A stretch of 64,000 bases of DNA from Hypoxylon rubiginosum (GCA_902806565.1 CADCXA010000029.1:1550001-1614000), one strand, 5' to 3'; numbered from the stretch's first letter, positions 45,126 to 57,064 are shown. The notes: generated from the letters alone by a model not told the origin. Made by a program: numbers and translations.

Positions 45126-45801
45126 TAACTTCATCTACGAGGCATCATGTTCCGTTTAAGTGGTCGGCAGGTAGAGCAAATGAAAAGAACTTTTAAATGA
45201 GTAGGTATTTTAAGGGGTAGTTTTCCTAGTACTATTAGTACCTAAGGTACCTGGGTACATCCAAATAACCTGACTTATACGTTCCCTCGTTAAATCAAAG
45301 GTGTGTAACAGTCCCATTCCGCTTTTATCATATTAGAATACTACTGACTCTTGTGCAAAGCAACTTTAGATGAAGGCAGATTGGATGATTGCCAGTGATG
45401 TCAGGCCCATGAAAATCTGTGTATTTGCCATAGGAAGATGTTGTGACATCGGTCCTCAGTTCGTGACATAATATATTTTGATTTTCAGAATATAAAGGGG
45501 TACCCCTTCCATTGAATTTATTGACCGTATGATAGCTCTTCCAATACCATTATAGTAATAACAGATTGACTGGGCTGATGGGTTAGGAGTCACAAGCGAC
45601 AATCTCACACTTTTCAACAACGTTATTGTTAAATGCCTATCTAGGTATTTACGATCAACACACCGGATTAACCTGGGGATGTTCACCTAGGTAATATATA
45701 AATGGTTCTCCTGGATTGCGTTTCTTCTTAATTTAATCAAATCATATCACACTAGTATTCCTCGGTGTCATACTTTTCAATCGACACGATACCTTTTCAA
45801 A
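45126..45801. other. intergenic, 0.68 kb
   Basis: AT-leaning non-coding spacer; a minus-strand frame at 45456-45686 is not convincing. Confidence 0.4.
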
Positions 45802-46068
45802 ATGCACCATTCCATCAACAGAGCGACCGCTACCGTGGAGTCAATTCCTTGCCCCAACTTCGATTCTATCTCTGAGCTTGGACCCCAAGACGATGAGAGA
45901 GGATGGCACTGCTGTGGCTGCGACGAACCTAATCGCATGCAGGCCGGGTACTGCAGGAACTGCGATCACGAGAAGTGTCATCGCTGTCGTATTGATTCCA
46001 TCGAGTCCGTTGAGTCGGAATCCGCTGCAGCCTCTTGCACCTATAACCTGACGAAGGAATTTTCGTGA
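45802..46068 (+). CDS. small Cys-rich zinc-binding-like protein, 88 aa
   Basis: Single exon from the ATG at 45802. The centre holds a compact pattern, WHCCGCDEPN, then YCRNCDHEKCHRC, with CxxC pairs spaced like a zinc ribbon or RanBP2-type finger. The ends are polar and Ser/Glu-rich, with no signal peptide. Such small WxCxxC proteins are common in Pezizomycotina, and their role is not known. Expression is plausible given the clear coding-like centre, but no neighbour suggests a pathway. Confidence 0.6.
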   Translation: MHHSINRATATVESIPCPNFDSISELGPQDDERGWHCCGCDEPNRMQAGYCRNCDHEKCHRCRIDSIESVESESAAASCTYNLTKEFS

Positions 46069-46581
46069 CAGCGAAGCAAGCGAAAGGAAGAAATGCATAC
46101 AAGCAGGAACAGCGGTGGATTTATGGAACTCTGGCCCTGTTTTCCTGCCGGGGGGCACTCCAGACATCCTATGCGCCACTCTTACGCGTTGCTGTGCCAT
46201 AGATATATCGTATGTCTAGATAGATAGTTAAACGTAGACAATTTCATCGTCATCTCGCACCTTTAAGGGGGTTTTAACCTCTAGATATAATGAATTCATG
46301 AGTCTTCTATCGCAGTCGTATTATCCTTAGCCATTACTAATAGGACCCTAGAACCAGACTACCCCAGGTATGCTGGAGGTCGTAATTTGATACATTTGCC
46401 TTAGGTACTCAGCGGCGCCGTGATAGGCAGGTACTTACCTAGATTACTTGGGTGAAAATTAACGTGATATATATACTAATAAGCGTGATACCTAATGAGA
46501 ATTCAAACAACGGATAGTATTAGATATTGTTATACACATAGGAAGCAAGTAGATGCGAAAATATGATATGAAAAGCCCGAA
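46069..46581. other. intergenic, 0.5 kb
   Basis: Non-coding 3' flank shared by the small Cys-rich gene and the chitinase fusion gene (convergent). Confidence 0.4.
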
Positions 46582-49500
46582 TCATCCCTCTATGTTAGGA
46601 TCAATCCTCCACGTGGCACAGTTTGAAGTAATGGTACCTCCCTGCTTGTACTGCGTACTCGAAGTATCGCACTTGTCAATTGCCTTACGAAAAATGCGTC
46701 CGCAATCATCGCTCGGGCTCGGTCCGTCGACGGTGAAGCGGCAACCATTCGTCACTGTCACGCTGAGCGTAATAGTCACCTCACACAGCCCGATGAAGAA
46801 ACACTCGGCGCCTGAGCCGCCCGTAGGGTCACTATTATCATAGTAAAAACTAAGAGTGTGCTCTGCGTTCTGTTGGCTGGCATCTAGTACGGTCCCGTAA
46901 TAGTAGTCGCAGAAATCATTGACGGCGTTGATCATGTCCCCTCGGTCCGTCGAAGCACCGCCGTTATAGCAGTGCAAGCTTTCCGTAGAGGGGTTGGGAC
47001 TGGGGGGTGTTGGATCGGGAGGGGGATGGGGTGTCGGTGTCGGAGCTGCGGGAGAGATCGTCTCACCGGGGCCGGCGCCCGAGTCCGGGTCGACGTAAAC
47101 AGGTGGTGGGAGATTGAGCTCATACGCGCAGAAGTCGTCTTCATCTTCTTCATCTTCATCTTCTGGGTCATCTCCTTCCGGATCCGGCGGGTCAGTATCC
47201 GGCGTTCCGGTAGGGAGGGGATCGCTCTCCGTCGGAGGAGTGGGCCTTGCAGGAGGAGATGGGTCAATCGGGTCTGCGAAGTCGTTACCGCCGTCCTCAC
47301 AATCTAATAGACAGGGTGTGTGGCAGAAGATGATACAAGGCGTGCCACATCCGGATTTGCAAATCGGACCCGGTGGCCCGGGTTTCCAGGTCACGACCGG
47401 GAAATTGGTCGGCTCCGAAGGGTTGGGCTTGGTAAAGGAATAGGGGTATGGAGGTGGGGTGATAGTTCTGGTGACAGGTGGATTCGTAACTCCCGGCTTA
47501 CTTAGGGGATTGGGATCATCAACGATAACAAACGGCGGCGGCAGAATACTGCTAGTCGGGTAGAAAGTGGAGCTAATCGAAGTACCTGTAGTTGGCCCCG
47601 AGACTGATCCCGTAACAGTGTATGACCACACTGGTATCAAAGTCGTTGTGACCGGCGGGATTGTCAAAGTCGTGGTCTGGATGATATGAGTCCACCCCGT
47701 TGATGTTGACCAGGCTACATCCAGCGACGTCACATACAGCGGAAATGTTATCGTCGTCGTAGTCGAAAGCTTCAATGGAGGCAAGATGAAGGTACAGGGC
47801 GGCTCACAATTAATCACCGGATCGGGTTCTTTCCAGATAGACGGATCGATGTAAACGAGCCCGCCGCAACCGCTCTCGGAAGCGCCGCCTTGACCTCCCC
47901 CGCTTCCGGGGTCTGAGCCGCAAGTACTGTTACCATCTGGAGTATTGCCTGACCCTGAGCCAGAGTAGAGGTCAATGCTCCAGATCATTGTGCCACCAAA
48001 GCAATGACTATTGGCCCACGCCTTCTTCATTGCGATTGTGTCAAGGTCATCATACCCGATCCATTGATCGCTCCAGACAAGATATTTCATCATAGCGGTT
48101 GAGTCCAAAATCGGTTCAACCCCAATTTGAGGGATCAGGGTTTCAATCTCCTGCAGAGACATAACACCGCCAAATGCCGTACAGGGACCAGGACGGCTAG
48201 GGCCAATCCAGGTACAGCCCACCGTCATACAATCCACGCTTTCAACTGTATACCCTCGTCCATAATAGGCAAGACCCATGTTGATTTTGGAAGGGTCGAC
48301 TTGGTCGTACCATAGAGGCAGTGTCCAGTTATACGTTTCGGGGATGTTAGTTTGGCCAATGATGACTGGGCCGACATCCTTGACATCTTTATCCCAAGGC
48401 CCGTGAAGGTCGTATGTCATGAGACCAAAGAAATCCACATATGGTTGCATGGCGATAGGATCGAACCACCTAAGATACCAATAACTTGCAGGTAGAGTAG
48501 CGCTTATACCGTAATTCGAGCCAAAAGACGCGCGCATTTCTTTGACGAGGGTAACAAAATTCTCTGTATCGGCCGAGTCACCGCTCCTATCTGGGGCGCC
48601 AGGATACTCCCAGTCAATATCGACACCCTGGAATCCATACGTTGACATGAAGCTCTGTAGTGACGAGATGAAAGCGGCACGGTTACTGGCCGAGCTAGCA
48701 AGCTGGCTGAAAGTGTATTGTGTTGGGCCGGGGTCGTTGAAGTCCCAGCCGCCAATGGCAATCCAGGTCTGGAGATTGGATGATTTAAGGGCCGTGAATT
48801 GCGTATAGTAGGGCACATCTCGAGAGTCGACCGGAACGACTTCGAATGTCGTGGGGTCTATGCTCGCAAATGCCAGATTCAAATGCGTGAGGCCGGTCGT
48901 ATCTATCTGCGATGGACTGATGCGCTGACACTCGCGTCCATAGTTGTTTCCGACCTGATAATATGCGATAGAACGACCAAGTGCTGAGCTGCCGCCACAT
49001 GAAGGCGCGGCTATAGTAGAGCAAGAACCGAAACCTTGTTGGCAGGGTGCGTTGGGTTGAGGAGAATCACAGAAATCAGTTCCCACCTAAATCGTTGCGT
49101 CAGAACCCCAGACTTAAAAGTGTAGGCAGGTATATCGTGAAAATTGGCTATATATATATATATATGAAACAGGGGTCCACAGCCCCAAGCGAAGAGGGGA
49201 GGAATCTACAGGGAGAGGAAAGTAGAGTCTGAGAAGAATATTTGACATACTCCGCAATATCCATAATAGCTGCAACACACGTTAAGAGGGCAAGATACGT
49301 CTTCACCCTTGCTGTCACGTCCACAAGCTGCCGTAGCATCGCCTATGTACCCTTGTCACTATGGAATTATTTCAAATCGGGGAATGTTAATCAAACTCAC
49401 AGTTGCTCGTGCAGTTCCCCTTTCCACAATTCGCCGCCCCGTAACCGCAACCGCCGGATGTGTTGCAGCAGGACCCATCGGCGCAGGGATTACCAGGGCC

Positions 49501-50948
49501 ACAATTTCCCACGTCGTCCTGGCGACGAAATTGATCACGTTTGGCAGGATTCGGACTGCTGAGTGTTGTATTTAGTCCGTCAACTATAGCAGAACTGGTG
49601 GAAGTTGCCTTGGGGCTTGGCGGTTGGGTTATCGACTTAGATATAGACTGTGGCAAGCCTGACTTGAAAATGCCGACGATTTGATTAACATACGATTTTA
49701 CCGGTATATGGGCCAATTTTTCTATAAAGCTGCGTGTTATTTCAGTGATTGGGAGAGGAGGTGCTTGAATGAGAGTTTCGAATCTCTGTTGAACTGGCGC
49801 AGACAGGTTACTGGCTGCTGTTTCGCGTTTGACGCGCTCATAGAGTTCGATATGTTCTACGATCTATAAAGATGGCTCTTTCAGTACTGATAAGTGTGAG
49901 TAGACGATAGGGTAGTCCTCACCTCTCTCTCTGTCATCGGCCGCGCAAATGATGCCATGGTGCCATTTTCATAGACCACATCGATTAGCATAGAGCTTTG
50001 CTCGAGGGATCGTCTGTAATTCGCTTGCACGTTCTGCTGTACTCCAGCACTAGTCCACACAACAGCAGCACTTACAGCGGTTGCAGTGTCATCCCATTGG
50101 GTCTGAAAAGAAAAGGGGTATGTCCCGCTAGGTGGTGTGGCCAGATAAGTATTCGTAATGCGCTTGCGCAGGGCACTGTGGATATTTCCCTGTATATCCT
50201 ATGAAGAACAATTTGCTCAGACTCTGCATTGCACGGTTGGGAATGATAGAAATTACGAACTTGTTCAGAGTAGGTTCCCCCAAACTGCGACCCGCCGCAT
50301 CTCCCGTTCTGTGGTGCACAATACGTCTGAGCAGCCTGTCCGCCCTGGGTAACGCTAATAATTGCCAATGAACATCCGAGCTTACAGTATTGGCAATGTT
50401 AAAATGAACAGCGTTGTCACTTACATCGCCGGAGGCCATTCGTCGCAAGTCCACATCATGCCACTGGGAGCAGTGTTTCCCGGGTTCGCAATCACGTTAT
50501 ACCCAGCTTGGCCGAATACCAAATTATTGGGATTCCACCTGAGACCGACGTAGCTACCGAAACTCCAGGATGTACCAGAAGCAACAGTGGGTGGCTGATT
50601 AGCTTCGGGACATCCATGGGTGAGTTTCCAGCCCGACGGACATGCCGCATTTCGCCTTCGTCTCTTGTTGCCGGCACTTGTGTCGTATGTGAGAGTGATG
50701 TAATTCAGCCCTCCGTTTTGGCCCGGATCCAGTTGTCCTATGTTACCAGCTGCAGCATTACCCACTACAGCCTGGAGAGGGTTCACTTGATTGACATTGC
50801 GACAAACTGAAGGCATTTTCGCACAATTGTAGATCAAAAGTGGCTGGGTGGATGGTGGTTGACCCGAAATAAGGTCACTGAAAAATAGAAATAAGAGGAC
50901 TAGTAATGGGACAGAGGTTGCCCTCATGCCATAGTTGTTGAGTCTCAT
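46582..50948 (-). CDS. secreted fusion: NucA/NucB-type nuclease-like domain, two CBM18, GH18 chitinase
   Basis: Six exons with consistent phases: 50948-50425, 50354-50261, 50198-49923, 49863-49401, 49342-49251, 49086-46582; about 1317 aa. A signal/anchor helix (SVPLLVLLFLFFSDLISG) comes first. Residues about 60-240 carry the DNase NucA/NucB pattern: CDEWPPA at 168-174 with the GG a few residues on (bacterial NucB has DEWPMA...GG), then QGN-SAL. A helical linker follows, then two hevein-type chitin-binding modules (about 416-453 and 458-506). The GH18 barrel has GFQGVDIDWEYPG with catalytic Glu at about 643. A Pro/Thr/acidic linker and a Cys-containing C-terminal domain end the protein. The chitinase part resembles killer-toxin-like subgroup C enzymes. 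Chitin-targeted delivery of a nuclease is an inference; nuclease activity is unproven. Intron 5 is long (164 nt) and holds a (TA)8 tract. Confidence 0.8.
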
Positions 50949-51521
50949 GACTGAGACTCAAAGCGAGTTATGAAGAATGGGTGAGAGATTAAGAGATTAG
51001 AGAGTCACACCATTCACATAAGGCTGGGAATATTTATGACTATGTCCATAAGATTATCAAAATTGTAGGCTCCGTTCCGGCGATAATTATAGAACTCGTA
51101 CATAATGCGACTCCATGAAAATGCCTCACCATATTCGGCTTTCCCTTGCCTTCCGGCGGTTCTATTGTCTCGAAGCGAGATCAAACCAGGGTCACGTCCC
51201 CCCCTTTTCAGCCACTATCACAAAGGATTCCAGCTTCGACGAATAAGACGATCGTAGCAATCGTCTAAGCTGAGGCCGGCGTCGTTGAAAGTAAGCCACT
51301 GCTACATAGTAGGCGGGGTACGGCCAATAAGCATTGAATTCAGTATTTCTGACTCGGTGAAATGTCAGAAATGTGTCGATTCTAATTTTGCACTTTAGAA
51401 GTTTCGTGGCGGTGATAGTTGCATGAAAAAGAATCTGGCAACATGATGCCCACTTTACTGATGGTCATGGTCTTCTTTCCTTACGTTCTCACGAATCTGA
51501 CAGTAGCCGGTAGAAAACATC
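50949..51521. promoter_or_regulatory. divergent promoter, chitinase fusion / LysM protein
   Basis: 573 bp between the two start codons. A CCCCCCCTTTT tract at about 51200-51210 contains a CCCCT stress-element-like core, read as AGGGG on the minus strand. No site is proven. The arrangement predicts joint expression of the two chitin-binding products. Confidence 0.4.
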
Positions 51522-52604
51522 ATGTATCCTACTATTGTTTTACAGTTTCTTGTCGTGAGCGTTACGTCTGTATCGATTCTCGATAGTCTTGGATTTGGCG
51601 TAGTAGAGTCTCAAGGCTTGTTACAATCGCATTCCCAGCTGCTCCGGAGGCAGGCAGCAAGCAACGCAACCTGTCGTTTCAGCGTGACTACTGATATCTG
51701 GACTAACTGTGCTGGTCTGCTCTCCGAATTCAACCTTACTCTTGATTACTTTCAGGCTGCCAATCCTAGTATTGGAACCAATTGTACGAACTTTCAACCT
51801 GGGTCTACTTATTGTATTTCTTTGAGTAAGTAACTCTCAAGTCGCTACTTTTATTCGTCGACTAAGTTTAGAATATAGCGACGGGGACTGCTATTCCTAT
51901 CTCCTCGAATGGACAATGCGGTGCCCAGCAGAACTGGACAAGCACTTGTATAGGAAGCCAGTGGGGGGATTGCTGCGGAGTTGGAGGCTAGTATGTATAC
52001 ACGTCCACCTCAGTGACTTCCCACACATAAGTCATCGCAGGGATATCTCTCTAACGGCACTCTGTCTCTTTGAATGAGTAGTTGCGGAACCGGAGAAGAC
52101 TACTGTGGCCCCGGAAACTGTCAAGAAGGCTCCTGTGATGGAGCCCCTATTCCTTACAGCACCAACGGCCTCTGCGGAAGCCAAAACTATTGGCCTGAGT
52201 GTCCGCCCAAGTTTGGGTTGTGCTGCAGCAAGGATGGATATTGTGGCAACGGCACGGACTATTGCGGTACTGGATGCCAAAGCGGGCCGTGCAGTTCGTC
52301 CACAACTACTTCGACAACTACTAGTATCGGGCCCACGCAAACGCCGGGATCTATCTCAAAGGACGGAACTTGCGGCTACTCCGGTGGACTAGTTTGCAAA
52401 GGATCGACTTTTGGAGATTGTTGCTCAGCAGCAGGGTATTGCGGCTCAAGTCAGTATGCTTGCTTAGATACTCTTGGTTGGTAAGTTACTTCATCTCTAT
52501 CCCTTGCCGAGAGAATACAACTAAACTGCAACAGTCAATCTGCATTTGGTATTTGCAATATTACGGGATTCGTAAACTCTGCTAGCACCAGCACAGCAGG
52601 ATAG
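51522..52604 (+). CDS. secreted LysM protein with three CBM18 (hevein-like) modules
   Basis: Four exons (51522-51825, 51879-51990, 52082-52480, 52535-52604) give 294 aa. Signal peptide ([19 protein letters not shown]) is followed by a fungal Lys[21 protein letters not shown] through [11 protein letters not shown] to YCIS (about 51-100). Three 8-Cys-type chitin-binding modules follow: CGAQQNW to [19 protein letters not shown] to [12 protein letters not shown], and CGYSGGL to [12 protein letters not shown] with a final CQSAFGIC. An Ser/Thr-rich linker separates modules 2 and 3. LysM proteins bind chitin and in other fungi shield hyphae or dampen host recognition. In Trichoderma a LysM gene (tal6) lies beside a subgroup C chitinase gene, the same arrangement as here. 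The first acceptor (51878) was chosen by frame; another AG is nearby. Confidence 0.87.
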
Positions 52605-52932
52605 AGGACGAGTTTCATGCGGCTTGCAAGCTAGGAGAGGAATCGCCGAAAGTACGGCTAACGAACACTACTTAGGGGGTAGGTACCTAGGTAATTTCTG
52701 ACTGAATGAATTTCCATTTATGAATAAACTTGTTTATGAAATTAATGAAATAAGGGGTAGTGCATAAAAATTTAACCAATTAAATGAGAGCTGACAGATT
52801 TTGCTTCTTCTTACAGCGGTCACCTTCAGCGTTCCCTTTTCCTGTCTTTTCCCCCCAATACCACAAGTTCTGCCACTCTCCTCATTGCATCCCCATAAGT
52901 TGGTTTAAGATCGCGTATTCCTACTATGTAAC
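52605..52932. other. intergenic, 0.33 kb
   Basis: Short tandem spacer with a TACCTAGG motif at about 52682-52692; promoter of the F-box gene expected. Confidence 0.4.
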
Positions 52933-54258
52933 ATGGCCCCGCCAATCGCCAAGCTAGGACCAGAGATCCTGCTGGAGATCTTCGAATGGCTCTCTCAGGA
53001 TGGCAATGCAACGCTTGTTCCCTCTGTTCTGTGCTGCAGAAAATGGCAACCTCTGGTTCTCTCTGTCTTGTACGGCGACGTCGTTTTGACCCAAAGGCGC
53101 CTCGCAAAGTTCGTGGAAAGGAGCACGGACCATAAGATCCGTTCTCTCACATTGCGGCTGGAGGCTATTCCTGTGAACCCCTATGACCCATCCGAAGCCA
53201 AGCAAACGGCCGAATCTAGGCTGGAAGCATTGAGGCGGCTCTGCCTACGGATTGCGGGGATGAAGCCTGCAGCCTTATCTATTTCGGTCGACTTCCCGTT
53301 TCCATTTACGGCCTCGCAGGAGATCTCCTCCATTTTAGACCACTTGCCTGCTTGCTGCGTAAGCCTGGAAATCGATTTGAGATATGGCAGCTCGATCGCG
53401 AATTTCACCACAGATTCGCAAGCACATTTGCATCTGTGTGACTCTATCCGTGCTACCATACCTCGGTTACAGCACCTGCGCCTGCGTCTTCCACTAATTT
53501 GCCCTGCTATATTCTCTGCTGAGCCGCCCAGTCGGAACGCGGCCCGTCAAGTCATCCGTGCCCCAATGCTCAAAACTTGCCTTATCAATCTCTCCCTACG
53601 TACACCCGGCCCCTACTCATCTCAGGGTGTCTGGGCGACTCCATGCAGCGACGACACCACCCGAATTCCCTATGTTGGGCAACTAAATCAGCTTTCATCT
53701 GCCCTTCCGCCATTTCTCCCAGCTCTAAAAGACTTCGCTCGTCTTAATTCCACTACTCTCGAGAGGTTCTGGGTCATCGATGTGGAGTCGCGAGATTCAA
53801 CACGGCCGCATTCCTGGGCGGCCTGGGTGCGTCGCGACTTTATTTCCAACACCAGTCTTCCAATTCCTGTGGCCAATATCGGCCACTTTGGCTGTGATGC
53901 TTGGTTAGCACGGGTGCCATCACCAATGAGTCCGGAAAAGACACATGATTGGCTGTCGTCGCCGGACGTTTTGGAGACGCTGGCTGAAGGCGGCACCTGG
54001 ATAGAAACTACTTCTGGTGCCCGACTACCGATTACTATGCTACGAGAGCAACAGGACACGCGCGAGGCACTAACAAGAGTACCGTTCCAAAAGCGCAACG
54101 GAATCAGCTGTATGCTATGGAGAAATGAGGACGAGACTGGTGAAAAGTTGCTCTCGGAGGGGCCTGGAGAGTTGATGCAACACTGGGACCTGAATGAATT
54201 GACGCCTAGTGGCTGGACGAGAGACCAACTTATTGCTTCGCCGATGGTTCCAGCGTGA
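52933..54258 (+). CDS. F-box-like protein, 441 aa
   Basis: Single exon from the ATG at 52933. Residues about 5-50 (KLGPEILLEIFEWLSQDG through VLCCRKWQPLVLSVLYGDV) match the F-box pattern LPxEIxxxIF...L..C..V C+.W..L. The rest is a leucine-spaced body without clear repeat periodicity, as in many fungal F-box proteins whose target-binding part is divergent. The expected role is substrate recruitment for an SCF (Skp1-cullin) ubiquitin ligase; the target is unknown. No signal peptide or membrane helix. Confidence 0.78.
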   Translation: MAPPIAKLGPEILLEIFEWLSQDGNATLVPSVLCCRKWQPLVLSVLYGDVVLTQRRLAKFVERSTDHKIRSLTLRLEAIPVNPYDPSEAKQTAESRLEALRRLCLRIAGMKPAALSISVDFPFPFTASQEISSILDHLPACCVSLEIDLRYGSSIANFTTDSQAHLHLCDSIRATIPRLQHLRLRLPLICPAIFSAEPPSRNAARQVIRAPMLKTCLINLSLRTPGPYSSQGVWATPCSDDTTRIPYVGQLNQLSSALPPFLPALKDFARLNSTTLERFWVIDVESRDSTRPHSWAAWVRRDFISNTSLPIPVANIGHFGCDAWLARVPSPMSPEKTHDWLSSPDVLETLAEGGTWIETTSGARLPITMLREQQDTREALTRVPFQKRNGISCMLWRNEDETGEKLLSEGPGELMQHWDLNELTPSGWTRDQLIASPMVPA

Positions 54259-55105
54259 CGGAATTTATGAGGTAAATCACTTTTAAAATAAATAAATAAA
54301 ATAATTGCTAATTTGCTCGATTAGGTGCCTCCTAGTCAAGTTCGAAAACATTGATAACGGATAAATACCTACAAGTCAAACCCACCATTACCCCTATGTA
54401 AGAGGACTTTCAAGTTATACGCCCCACCCAGACACTCCAAAACACTCCAAACACCATTGCACTTGTGTTTCGCTGAAATCATACCGTGCCACGATGATGC
54501 ATATCGCCGCCACATCAAAAGCTAATAAAACACGTAAAGTATTGAAATCACCGAAAGCTCTAGCCCTCGTATAACGGTCTTACCAGCCCTAGGAGCCAGA
54601 ATTCTGTTAGGGCCCGGGGATTTGGTCGTCTAATCTTACATCCATGGTCGATCTAGATGGTTGACTGGCGATGATACCATATCCCGAAGCACAGGAATCA
54701 ACCACAATAGGCAGTTGGTGAGGTCGCACTAGCTGCAATTCAGCAAGCGAGATGTCACGCAACCGGTGCCACCCTCGCGCTTTGCATCAATTTTCAGTAT
54801 AGCGTGTATAGCGGGTTATCACGCAACGAGCCCTGTCAAGTTCGTTATCAGACTTGGCGCCATGAAACCTTCCCATCTTGGCGAGGACCATGTCTCTACC
54901 TCGACATATTCCGACAGGGCATTTAAGATCAAGGTTATAAAGTAGTATGAAACTATTGGGCCATGCAACATGGAACCCTCAGCTCCCTTAGATTAAACAT
55001 ATAAAAGGCCGAGGAAGCATCCTTCTATCACTCCAACCCATCTGCGGTCTTTTGGCTAATCCAGCAACCTTTATCTTTTACGTTGCGAGAGCGTATCTGT
55101 TCATC
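54259..55105. other. intergenic / promoter of the peptide transporter
   Basis: 0.85 kb non-coding. A TATAAA-like motif lies near 55000, about 105 bp before the start of the transporter gene, and a GATA-like TTATCA site at about 54815-54850, as nitrogen-regulated transporters often have. Tentative. Confidence 0.4.
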
Positions 55106-57064
55106 ATGGGTACGTCTACTAGTCCTAGCTCCCTCGCTGTCTCCTTGATAGGTCTAATCCATAAGTGTCGTAGCTGAAAACGTTATTGGTCTCACTGTTC
55201 AGAAGGTCGTCGAGCCGGACGCGGATCAAGGCGGCGATACTCAGCGAACGACTTCGCGGAGTATCGCCGCCGCAGATGGGGCTAATTCTACCGCCGACGC
55301 TTCCAATATCGAATCGCAATCCGGCTCTCTCCGCCATGTCGTTGACTACGAGGCCTACCCACCCCCGACCGAAGATGAACGAAAAACACTGCGCAAAGTC
55401 TATGACTCGATCCCCGTAGCGGCGTGGTCCCTTTGCTTCGTGGAATTGGCCGAGCGTGGTTCTTACTACGGTGTAAAGGCTGTTTTCAACAACTACCTGC
55501 AATTCCCCCTTCCTGCTGGTGGTCCAGGGACTGGGGCTATTGATCCAAGCAAGCCTAATTCTCACGCTGGAGCTCTCAACCTCGGTCTTCAAGCTGCTTC
55601 AGGCTTAGGACTTCTCTTCACCTTCCTGGCTTATGTCGTTCCTATTTTCGGTGCCTGGCTCGCAGATACCAAGATCGGTCGCTACCAGGCAATCATATGG
55701 GGTGTCATTGTCGGGGCCGTTGCCCACGTCATTATGGTCGGAGGAGCGGCCCCAAGCCTCTTACAGGCCGGCAAAGGCGTTGCGCCGTTTCTTTTCAGTT
55801 TCATACTCCTCGCGATCGGAGCCGGAATCTTCAAGCCTAATGTCGCCCCAACCATCATCGACCAATACGAGCACCAAAGAGAGTACACCAAGGTACTGAA
55901 GTCGGGCGAGAAGGTGTTAGTTGACCCTGAGACAACGGTCAGCCACATCATGCTTATCTTCTACGCTTTTGTCAACGTTGGCGCCTTCTTCTCTATTGCT
56001 GTTGTCTACATCGAGAAGTATCATAGCTTCTGGCTTGCTTTTCTGGTACCAGGTATCATCTATATCCTGCTGCCTGTACTACTTGCCGCTATGTACAAGC
56101 GCACCGTCAGGAAGCCACCACAGGGCTCCGATTTGACTCGTTTCATCAAGATCACCGTCTCGGCGCTGAAGGCGAGTAAAGGCAACGTCTTCTCGGCAAC
56201 CCTCTGGCACAACGTGAAACCCTCGGTACTGGCGGAGAGAGGCAGCCACGTCAACTACTCGGAAAAGGACGTTGACGATGCTCGGCGTACGTGGCAAGCG
56301 GTCCAGATCTTCCTCTACATCCCCATCTGGAATCTGAACGATGGCGGCGTGGGCGCTGTACAGTCCAACCAAGGAGCAGCAATGACGTCGAACGGGGCCC
56401 CTAATGATCTTTTGTCACACTTCAACCCGCTGGTCATCATTGTGTTTTCCCCTCTGATGGCCCAAGTTGTCTACCCCTTTTTGGAACGCAAGAAGATCAA
56501 GTTTGGACGAATCAACCGGATGACCTTTGGATTCGTACTTGCTACCATATCAGGAGTTATCGGAGCGATCGTACAGTACTATGTGTACGAAACTTCACCT
56601 TGGTAAGTGCTCTAAGCCGAATATTGTGTTGAAAAGAACTAACGCATCTCTTTTCAAATAGTGGTTATTACGCTAGTACTTGTGACGATGTCTCACCTAT
56701 TTCTATCTGGTGGCAAATACCGAACGTCGCACTTGGTGCTATGTCCGAGATCTTTGTTAACGTTACCTCGTATGAGCTGGCGTACGCTCGAGCTCCGGAA
56801 CACATGAAGGCGACTGTCGTGGCTCTTTTTCTCTTCATGACGGCGTTGAGCAGTGCCCTGGGTGAGATCTTGATCCCGGCTATTGCCGACCCAACTCTCG
56901 TCTGGGCTTGGGCTGCTCCAGCCATAGCGCTCTTCGTACAGACCGTCATCTTCTGGTGGAGACATCGCAACGTCAACGATGACGCCTTCATGACGTACGC
57001 AGAGGATTTTGAGCAGCTGAACCACGAAAACGAGAGCATTGAGAAGGATAAGGAGGCGAGGTAG
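55106..57064 (+). CDS. PTR2-type proton-coupled oligopeptide transporter (POT family)
   Basis: Three exons: 55106-55109 (ATG plus one base), 55174-56602 and 56662-57064; product about 611 aa. The tiny first exon is supported because the second exon is open to its acceptor without an in-frame ATG in the right place, and the join gives a phase-matched MAENV start. POT hallmarks are FVELAERGSYYGVKAVFNNY (helix 1, ExxERFxYYG-like), the FGAWLADTKIGRY loop, GIFKPNVAPTIIDQY, and FYAFVNVGAFFSIA. A large loop precedes the C-terminal helices, in line with fungal Ptr2. The expected role is uptake of di- and tripeptides at the plasma membrane with protons. The secreted proteases in this window make a plausible peptide source. 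Confidence 0.92.

Noticed and set aside
50041..50075. Very short intron GTAAGT...TAG in the nuclease-chitinase linker
   Set aside because: It would be only about 27 nt, and the frame is open through it.
49387..50948. Treating the nuclease-like part as a separate gene from the chitinase
   Set aside because: Phases and splice sites continue through every exon with no stop, and the linker exon leads straight into the first chitin-binding module. A separate transcript is still possible without RNA data.
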